From Blastococcus sp. MG754426 (GTDB taxonomy: Bacteria; Actinomycetota; Actinomycetes; Mycobacteriales; Geodermatophilaceae), in assembly GCF_021699055.1 (NCBI RefSeq), contig NZ_SSXC01000053.1, forward strand, positions 1-42,562: a stretch of 42,562 nucleotides of DNA, in the 5' to 3' direction. The notes below the pieces were generated by a model. The model had not been told where the DNA came from. It saw nothing but the letters and a program-made list of their open reading frames with translations, and searched no databases. This document shows, piece after piece, positions 33,836-42,562 of this stretch. The stretch's first letter is position 1. Every line of letters begins with the position of its first letter. The position numbers and the translations under genes are program-made.

Positions 33836-34519
33836 TCAGGCGGCTCGGGTCCCCACGAGGGTGGCGAAGGCGATCACGTTGTCCTCGTAGCTGCGGGCGG
33901 AGGAGTCGAAGTCCCCGCCGCAGGTGATCAGCCGCAACTGCGCGTCGAGGGTGTCGCCGTAGACCTCGAGGGTCGGGAAGTCGTCCTTCGCGTGGCGCTC
34001 CACCCGGTCGACGGCGAAGACGGCGACCGTGCCGTCGGCGCGGGCCACCTCGATCTCGTCACCGGGCTGCAGGGCACCCAGGTCGAAGAAGACGCCCGGC
34101 CCGTGCTCGGCGGAGTCCACGTGGCCGAGCAGCACCGCCGGGCCCACCGCGCCGGGAGCCGGTCCGCGCTCGTACCAGCCGGCCCGGTCGTCGGGGCCGA
34201 GCGGCGGGACCTCGACGGCGCCGTCGTCGTCCAGGCCGAGCCGCAGCAGGTCGCTGGTCACGTCGATGGCGGGGACGCGCACCGAGACCGGCTCGGCCAC
34301 GCTGTCCGCCGGCGGTCCGGCGGCCGGCGCCTGCGGGCCGGCCGGTGCGGAGGCCGACGAGGGTGCGGCCGGTGCGGGACCCCCGGCCACCGCCGGCTGG
34401 GGTGCCTGCCGTTGCCCGGTCACGGCCACGACCACGGCCACGACGGCGACGAGGGCCAGGCCGGCGGCGAGCGCGACCCACCGGCGGGGGCTGGGTCGGC
34501 GGGTGTCCTGCTCGGTCAC
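33836..34519 (-). CDS. Class F sortase
   Basis: This 227-aa membrane-anchored transpeptidase has a short N terminus, one helix (about residues 15-34), an Ala/Pro-rich linker and a sortase beta-barrel from about residue 75. Catalytic residues are visible: His in LLGHVDSAEHGPGVFFDL (about 133), Cys in LRLITCGGDFD (about 198) and a downstream Arg in SSARSYEDNVI. Sequence style and the TCGG motif fit class F, common in actinobacteria. The start is GTG. It lies downstream of the CHRD-protein gene on the same strand, past a strong hairpin, which suggests that the CHRD protein, with its C-terminal helix and Arg tail, is its substrate; no clear LPxTG was found. Confidence 0.88.
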   Translation of the reverse strand: MTEQDTRRPSPRRWVALAAGLALVAVVAVVVAVTGQRQAPQPAVAGGPAPAAPSSASAPAGPQAPAAGPPADSVAEPVSVRVPAIDVTSDLLRLGLDDDGAVEVPPLGPDDRAGWYERGPAPGAVGPAVLLGHVDSAEHGPGVFFDLGALQPGDEIEVARADGTVAVFAVDRVERHAKDDFPTLEVYGDTLDAQLRLITCGGDFDSSARSYEDNVIAFATLVGTRAA

Positions 34520-34553
34520 GGGAGGTCCTTCCGGGGGTGCTGGTGGGCGGGGT

Positions 34554-34592
34554 GCGGGCCGCGCCGGGGCGTGCTGCCCCCGCGCGGCCCGC
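34554..34592 (-). terminator. Strong two-part hairpin between CHRD gene and sortase gene
   Basis: GCGGGCCGCGC and GCGCGGCCCGC (11 bp) enclose a single C-C mismatch and then GGGGC/GCCCC (5 bp) around a 5-nt loop. The stem begins 7 nt beyond the CHRD stop codon. It would end most CHRD transcripts and leave the sortase to read-through or to its own promoter. Confidence 0.75.
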
Positions 34593-34599
34593 AGCCGGG

Positions 34600-35370
34600 T
34601 CAGGCCTGGCCGGCCTGACGACGGCGGTAGGCGACGGTGCCCGCGGCGACGGCACCGGCCGCGGCCAGGGCCCCCACGCCGATGGCCGCCTGGTTCTCGG
34701 TGCCGGCCGTGCCGCCGGCGCCGGTCTCGGCACCGCCCGCCGGAGCGGCACCCGTCTGGGCGGCCTCGAACGCACCGCACGCGGCCGGGGCGGTGGCCTC
34801 CATGGGCAGCGCCGGGTCCAGATCGCTCATGACGTCGCCGTCGTAGGCGCCCGAACCGTCGGCGTCCACGCCGTGGAGCACGAGGACGGCGGTGCCGTCC
34901 TCGAACGCCTGGTGGACGTCGTCGGTGACCTCGAACGTCCGCTCGTAGCTGATCGAGCCACCCTCGGCGGTCGGGAACCTGTCGATGGCCAGACCGCTGT
35001 CCGGACCGGTGTCACCGGTCGTGGTCAGCGACGACCCGATCGCCCCGTAGTAGGGGGCGCCCTCGGTGACGCTGACGAAGCCGTCCCCGTTCTCGTCGTC
35101 GGCGTCGGTCGGGCACGCGCCCTGGGCGCCGATGTGGACGTGCTGGGCGTGCGGCGAACCGGCGAGCAGCCCCGTGGCCTCGATCATGACGGTCGCGGTG
35201 CTGCCGTCCAGCGTCACCATGCCGGTGCCCGTGACACCGGACGCGTTCAGCGCGGCGAGGTCGGCCTGGTAGCTGTGCGTGCCCTCGTGCGCCGAGGCGG
35301 TGGAGACGGCCAGCAAGGGGAAGGCCGCGGCGGCCAGGGCGACGGTCGGGAGTGCGAGTGCCTTGCGCAA
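34600..35370 (-). CDS. Secreted CHRD-domain protein with C-terminal membrane anchor
   Basis: This 256-aa surface protein has a signal peptide (about 1-27, cut after STASA). A CHRD-like domain follows (about 30-190) with SGVTGTGMVTLDGSTATVMI, a histidine cluster HAQHVHIGAQGACP, LVLHGVDADGSGAYDGD and two well-spaced cysteines. An Ala/Gly-rich linker, one hydrophobic helix (AAIGVGALAAAGAVAAGTVA) and a YRRRQ tail complete a sortase-type cell-wall sorting layout, though no LPxTG is present. I choose the TTG at 35370, 6 nt after GAGGAG, because it gives a clean signal peptide. The histidines, and copC next door, suggest metal contact, but this is inference. Confidence 0.75.
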   Translation of the reverse strand: MRKALALPTVALAAAAFPLLAVSTASAHEGTHSYQADLAALNASGVTGTGMVTLDGSTATVMIEATGLLAGSPHAQHVHIGAQGACPTDADDENGDGFVSVTEGAPYYGAIGSSLTTTGDTGPDSGLAIDRFPTAEGGSISYERTFEVTDDVHQAFEDGTAVLVLHGVDADGSGAYDGDVMSDLDPALPMEATAPAACGAFEAAQTGAAPAGGAETGAGGTAGTENQAAIGVGALAAAGAVAAGTVAYRRRQAGQA

Positions 35371-35656
35371 GGTGTGCTCCTCGTGGTCGGAGAGAGGCGG
35401 CGGCCGGCGACCGTCCACCCTCGTGCCGGCCGGTGCGCTCTGCACCGGCCGTGGTCCCGTTCCGGGGACCTGGGCAGCAGCGCCGGTCTCCCGGCGGCTC
35501 GCTGCACGACCTGCATTCGGAGGCCGGCCGCGGATCGGTTCACCCCGCTTTTGGGGAGGCCGTGCCCCCGCGGGTGGTGGTCGACCGAGACGGGACGGTG
35601 CCGGAGGCTGGTCGCGCCCGGGGATCCGGAAACCCGGCTGGGAACGAAGGACGGGC
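35371..35656. other. Divergent intergenic region between CHRD and copC genes
   Basis: These 286 bases separate two divergent genes. I see the GAGGAG site of the CHRD gene near its right-to-left start but no TANNNT box at leaderless spacing and no clear operator. Longer open frames that cross it are shadows. Confidence 0.4.
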
Positions 35657-36247
35657 ATGACCGCTTCGCGACAGGTCCGCCGGCCGAGGCGGACGGCGCT
35701 CCTGCTCACCGTGCTGGCCGGCGTCCTCCTCCTCGGTGCGGCACCGGCCGCGCTGGCGCACGACGGCCTGGTGGGCACCACCCCGGCGGCCGGGACCACC
35801 GTCCCCGCGCCCCCGGCCACGGTCGAGGTGGCGTTCACGGGGGCACCGCTCCCCCTCGGCACCCTCGTGGAGGTGACGGACGCCGCCGGTGCCGTCGTCT
35901 CCGCGGGGGACCCGGAGATCCGGGGCACGACGGTCGTCCAGGCGCTCGCCGCCGAGCTGCCGGCCGGTGGTTACCACGTCCGGTGGCGCAGCACCTCCTC
36001 CGACGGGCACGCGCTGACGGGCTCCTTCGACTTCGCCGTCGCCGCCCCGAGCACGCCCGCCGCCGAGCCGCCGGCCCCCGCCGTGCCCGCACCCGAGCCC
36101 GTCGCGCCCTCGCCCGCGGCTGCGGTCCAGGACGTGGGGCCGGCGTCCTCGGGCGCCCCGGTCGCCGGGATCTGGGTCGCCGTCGGCGCGGTCGTCCTGG
36201 TGGGGCTCGGCGTCCTCCTCGTGGGCCGGCAGCGCGGGCGCCGGTGA
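35657..36247 (+). CDS. copC: CopC-domain copper resistance protein
   Basis: This 196-aa exported protein has a signal peptide (about 1-34, ending AALA). The mature CopC domain starts at His35 (HDGLVGTTPAAGTTV), the N-terminal residue that binds Cu(II) in this family. The domain continues through VEVAFTGAPLPLGTLVEV and the second His in SSDGHALTGSFDF. A Pro/Ala-rich linker leads to a C-terminal transmembrane helix (IWVAVGAVVLVGLGVLLVG) and an RQRGRR tail, so it stays on the outer face of the membrane. It overlaps copD by 4 nt (GTGA), so the two are co-translated. Confidence 0.9.
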   Translation: MTASRQVRRPRRTALLLTVLAGVLLLGAAPAALAHDGLVGTTPAAGTTVPAPPATVEVAFTGAPLPLGTLVEVTDAAGAVVSAGDPEIRGTTVVQALAAELPAGGYHVRWRSTSSDGHALTGSFDFAVAAPSTPAAEPPAPAVPAPEPVAPSPAAAVQDVGPASSGAPVAGIWVAVGAVVLVGLGVLLVGRQRGRR

Positions 36248-37602
36248 CGGGCACCGTGCCCGTCGTGCCGGTGCGCACGCCGGGTACCCGCAGCCGGTCC
36301 CCGCGGGTCGGGTTCGCGCTCCTCGCCGCGGGCCTCGTCGCGCTGCTGGCCGGGGCCCTGGTGGCCGGCGGCGGGGCACCGGACGCGGACCCGTCGGCGG
36401 GCGCCGGCGCGCTGGTCGAGTGGGGGCAGCCGCTGGTCACCCTCGTCGGGCGGGTGGCCGCGGTGGGCACCGTCGGCTCGTTGCTGCTCGCCGCCGTCCT
36501 GCTCCCCGGCCGGGACGGGCTGCCGGCGGAGTCCCTCCGGGCGCTGCGCGCGGCGTCGTCCTGGGCGCTGGTCTGGGCCGCGGCGGCGGCCCTGGGGGCG
36601 CTGCTCACCGTGAGCCGGCTGCTCGGGGTCGCCCCCGCCGCACTCACCTGGGCCCCGCTGCGCGTCTTCCTCGAGGACACCGGCGCGGGACGCGCCGCGC
36701 TGCTGGTGGTGGCGCTCGCCGGGCTGGTCGGGGTGGCCGCGCGCCGGTGCGCCGGCGTCCCGGCCGCGGTCTCGCTGCTGCTCGTGGCGGGTGCCGCGCT
36801 GGTCGTCCCGGTCGCGCTCTCCGGTCACTCCGCCGCGGCGGAGGACCACCTCCTGGCGGTCACGACCCTCGGTGTCCACGTCGTCGCGGCGACCGCGTGG
36901 GTGGGCGGGCTGCTGGCCCTCCTCGTCCACGCCCCCCACGGAGCGGCGGCGCGGGTGGCGGCGCCCCGGTTCAGCCGCCTGGCGCTGGTCTGCTTCCTCG
37001 CCGTGACCGCCTCGGGGGCGCTCGCCGCGGGGCTGCTGCTCGGCGGGAGCGCCGGCACGCTGGCGGCACTGGGCACCGGCTACGGCGCCCTGCTGCTGGC
37101 CAAGGCCGCCGGGCTGACCGTTCTCGGCGTCCTCGGCGCGCTGCACCGCCGGCACACCCTCCCCCGGCTGCACGCCGGTGACGGCCGGGAGTTCCGCCGG
37201 TTCGCGGCCGGCGAGGTCGTGCTGATGCTGGCGACGGTGGCGCTGGCCGTCGCGCTGGCGGCCTCACCGCCGCCGGCGGGCGCCGGGCACGCGGCCGCGT
37301 CCACCGCCGCCCCGGCGGCGGGTGCCGACCCGATGGCCGGGCACGACCACGGCGAGCTGTCGGTGGGGGTGCTCGTCGACGACGCGCGCTTCCACGTCGC
37401 CGGCCCGGTCGCGCCGGGGGCCCGGGTGAGCGTCCTCAACTCGTCCGCCTCGGAGGTCACGCTCACCGCGGCCGACGGGTCCTTCGACGTCGTCGTCCCC
37501 GCCGGGACGCTGACCACCTTCCCGGCCCCCGCCGAACCCGGCGCCCACCCCTTCTCCAGCCGCCACTCCCCCGCGTTCGCCGACGTCCTCCTCGTCCGGT
37601 GA
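36244..37602 (+). CDS. copD: CopD-family membrane protein fused to a degenerate cupredoxin-like domain
   Basis: This 452-aa protein has about eight or nine transmembrane helices. It includes the CopD core (about residues 180-330) with SGHSAAAEDHLLAVTTLGVHVVAATAW, whose histidines line the putative copper path, and WVGGLLALL. A His-rich linker (AGHAAAS, MAGHDHGE) leads to an external beta domain (about 370-452) with SVGVLVDDARFHVAGPVAPG, VSVLNSSASEVTLTAADGSF and AHPFSSRHSPAFADVLLV. The last part follows the cupredoxin pattern, but the expected first His is Glu and the Cys is Ser, so a normal type 1 copper site cannot form. GTG start overlaps the copC stop. Function is probably copper uptake or handling. 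Confidence 0.84.
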   Translation: MTGTVPVVPVRTPGTRSRSPRVGFALLAAGLVALLAGALVAGGGAPDADPSAGAGALVEWGQPLVTLVGRVAAVGTVGSLLLAAVLLPGRDGLPAESLRALRAASSWALVWAAAAALGALLTVSRLLGVAPAALTWAPLRVFLEDTGAGRAALLVVALAGLVGVAARRCAGVPAAVSLLLVAGAALVVPVALSGHSAAAEDHLLAVTTLGVHVVAATAWVGGLLALLVHAPHGAAARVAAPRFSRLALVCFLAVTASGALAAGLLLGGSAGTLAALGTGYGALLLAKAAGLTVLGVLGALHRRHTLPRLHAGDGREFRRFAAGEVVLMLATVALAVALAASPPPAGAGHAAASTAAPAAGADPMAGHDHGELSVGVLVDDARFHVAGPVAPGARVSVLNSSASEVTLTAADGSFDVVVPAGTLTTFPAPAEPGAHPFSSRHSPAFADVLLVR

Positions 37603-37615
37603 GGCGATAGGACGG

Positions 37616-37665
37616 CCCGGGTCCAGAGGCCCGCCCTGAGCCTGCGAAGGGCGAGGGGACCCGGG
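37616..37665. terminator. Nested hairpins between convergent copD and metH
   Basis: Outer arms CCCGGGTCC/GGACCCGGG (37616-37624 and 37657-37665) enclose an inner stem CGCCCT/AGGGCG (37632-37637 and 37648-37653). The inner unit, GCCCTGAGCCTGCGAAGGGC, resembles a palindrome type common between genes in many bacteria. It probably ends transcription from both sides. Confidence 0.65.
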
Positions 37666-37669
37666 TCCT

Positions 37670-41464
<3,795 letters not shown>

Positions 41465-41529
41465 GGTGATCCCCAGAGGTTCTGCTGGATGGGCGTGCGG
41501 GCCTCGCGCTCCGTCACCCCGGCGGGCTG

Positions 41530-41543
41530 GCCCAGGCCTGGGC
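41530..41543. repeat. 14-bp perfect palindrome in the metH leader region
   Basis: GCCCAGGCCTGGGC lies 66 bp upstream of the metH start, between metH and the divergent PAC2 gene. It could be an operator or part of an RNA hairpin in the leader. Confidence 0.4.
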
Positions 41544-41665
41544 GTTCCCGATGTCGGCGCCCATTCTCGCACCCGGGGCACCCGAGGTGCAGCGGGCGTC
41601 GCGGACGGGGACCCCGCCGGTGGGTGAACCGCGGGCGTGCGCCGGGCGGGACGGCGGGATCGACG

Positions 41666-41671
41666 TAGGCT
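41666..41671 (+). promoter_or_regulatory. -10 box of leaderless PAC2 promoter
   Basis: TAGGCT ends 7 nt before the GTG at 41679, supporting that start codon. Confidence 0.45.
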
Positions 41672-41678
41672 GGCAGAG

Positions 41679-42562
41679 GTGATCGATCCGAAGCCCGACG
41701 CAGAAGACCTGCCGCAGCTCACCGACCCGGTGGTCGTGGTGGCGTTCGAGGGCTGGAACGACGCCGGGGACGCCGCCACCGGGGCCGTCGAGCACCTGGA
41801 GCTGATCTGGGACGCCAAGCCCCTGGCCGCCCTGGACCCCGAGGACTACTACGACTTCCAGGTCAACCGGCCCACGGTCTCCCTGGTCGGCGGGGTGAGC
41901 CGGCGCGTCGAGTGGCCGACCACCCGCATCTCGGTGGCGCGGCCCGAGGGGCTGGACCGGGACGTCGTGCTCATCCGCGGCATCGAGCCCAACATGCGCT
42001 GGCGCAGCTTCTGCGAGGAGCTGCTGGAGATCCTCGACGAGCTCGACGCCTCGATCGTCGTCGCGCTCGGTGCCCTGCTGGCCGACACCCCGCACACCCG
42101 TCCCACGCCGGTCACCGGGTCGGCCTACGACGGCGAGTCGGCCCGGGCCTACGGGCTGGAGACCTCCCGCTACGAGGGCCCCACCGGCATCCTCGGGGTA
42201 TTCCAGGACGCCTGCGTGCAGTCGGGGCTCCCGGCGATCAGCTTCTGGGCCGCCGTGCCGCACTACGTCTCCCAGCCGCCGTCGCCGCGCGCCACCGTCG
42301 CGCTGCTGCAGCGGGTCGAGGAGGTCCTGGAGATCACCGTGCCGCTCGGCGCGCTGCCCCAGCAGGCCGACGACTGGGTGAAGACGGTCGACGAGATGGC
42401 CAGCGAGGACGCCGAGGTCGTCGAGTACGTGCGCTCGCTGGAGGAGCGGGCCACCGAGGTCGACCTCTCCCAGGCCAACGGCGACCAGATCGCCCGCGAG
42501 TTCGAGCGCTACCTGCGCCGCCGCGGCGGCGCAGGTAGCGCTCGAACTCGCGGGCGATCTGG
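41679..42562 (+). CDS. PAC2-family protein (proteasome assembly chaperone 2-like), partial
   Basis: This protein of at least 281 residues belongs to the PAC2/DUF75 family, named after a eukaryotic proteasome assembly chaperone; the actinobacterial members have no proven role. It shows [71 protein letters not shown] and [12 protein letters not shown], all typical, then an acidic helical C terminus ending [11 protein letters not shown]. The GTG start fits the leaderless promoter. Bases after 42523 are the exact reverse complement of 42485-42523, so the last 13 residues read from the window are not trustworthy and the true stop is missing. It corresponds to Rv2125, next to metH. Confidence 0.9.
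   Translation, partial: MIDPKPDAEDLPQLTDPVVVVAFEGWNDAGDAATGAVEHLELIWDAKPLAALDPEDYYDFQVNRPTVSLVGGVSRRVEWPTTRISVARPEGLDRDVVLIRGIEPNMRWRSFCEELLEILDELDASIVVALGALLADTPHTRPTPVTGSAYDGESARAYGLETSRYEGPTGILGVFQDACVQSGLPAISFWAAVPHYVSQPPSPRATVALLQRVEEVLEITVPLGALPQQADDWVKTVDEMASEDAEVVEYVRSLEERATEVDLSQANGDQIAREFERYLRRRGGAGSARTRGRS
42485..42562. repeat. 78-bp perfect palindrome at right end of window (probable fold-back artefact)
   Basis: Bases 42485-42523 and 42524-42562 are exact reverse complements with no spacer. The palindrome lies inside a coding region, is centred on CGCCGCCG/CGGCGGCG and ends exactly at the last base. This is the pattern expected of a read or assembly graph that folds back at a GC-rich hairpin, not of a natural element. 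Confidence 0.9.

Noticed and set aside
34600-34700. LPxTG sorting signal in the CHRD protein
   Set aside because: The C-terminal helix and Arg tail are present but no LPxTG or LAxTG could be read; the sortase link rests on context.
34345-36243. Upstream part of the long open frame that contains copD
   Set aside because: It runs across the sortase, CHRD and copC genes in the wrong frame or strand; the real copD starts at the GTG that overlaps the copC stop.
41465-41678. Cobalamin, SAH or SAM riboswitch before metH
   Set aside because: None of the conserved boxes could be recognised; only a 14-bp palindrome stands out.

Overview
The window is about 42.6 kb of very GC-rich actinobacterial chromosome. 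It carries a complete Pup-proteasome system: pup with a C-terminal GGQ, dop, pafA, prcB, prcA and the ATPase arc/mpa ending in GQYL. It also carries pafB-pafC, tatA-tatC and helY. GC content, many GTG starts, TANNNT -10 boxes placed directly before start codons and the protein types suggest Geodermatophilaceae (Blastococcus/Geodermatophilus/Modestobacter-like). The genus is an inference. No tRNA, rRNA, CRISPR, prophage or insertion sequence was recognised.

Layout. 0.2-7.0 kb: amidohydrolase (-), GNAT acetyltransferase (+), PlsC-like acyltransferase (-), YbdK/EgtA-like carboxylate-amine ligase (-), an integrase-like protein without recombinase active-site residues (+), a radical-SAM protein of the Rv2578c type behind a LexA box (-) and an Lrp/AsnC regulator (-). 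7-20 kb: a block in the same order as M. tuberculosis Rv2089c-Rv2097c: M24 peptidase, 5'-3' exonuclease, DUF4333 protein, helY, a broken diacylglycerol kinase gene, tatC, tatA, a small membrane protein, pafC, pafB, then DUF3866 (+) and pafA. 20-25 kb: a small conserved protein, prcA, prcB, a decayed endonuclease VII gene, pup and dop, then a divergent Rpf-like resuscitation factor. 25.5-32.6 kb: arc/mpa, an AceE-type E1 enzyme, trmI, a RecB-family Fe-S nuclease and a HAD phosphatase. 32.8-37.6 kb: a membrane GGDEF protein, a class F sortase, a CHRD-domain surface protein, copC and a copD-cupredoxin fusion. 37.7-42.5 kb: metH and, divergently, a PAC2-family protein cut by the end of the window.

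How the genes work together. Dop deamidates Pup, PafA ligates it to target lysines, and Arc/Mpa unfolds pupylated proteins into the PrcBA core. PafB and PafC form a DNA-damage transcription activator. The most interesting signal is regulatory. The promoters of pup, pafA, arc/mpa and the RecB-like nuclease each carry TGTC exactly 12 nt upstream of a TANNNT -10 box. That is the spacing of the RecA-independent (PafBC-type) promoter, and prcB has a one-mismatch version. This suggests that PafBC, encoded here, may directly control the proteasome genes and a nearby nuclease in response to DNA damage.

Other notable points are a run of probable leaderless promoters, three places where a TAG stop codon also starts the next gene's -10 box, two decayed genes, and perfect inverted repeats whose outer ends coincide with both ends of the window. 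The right-hand one is almost certainly an assembly fold-back.
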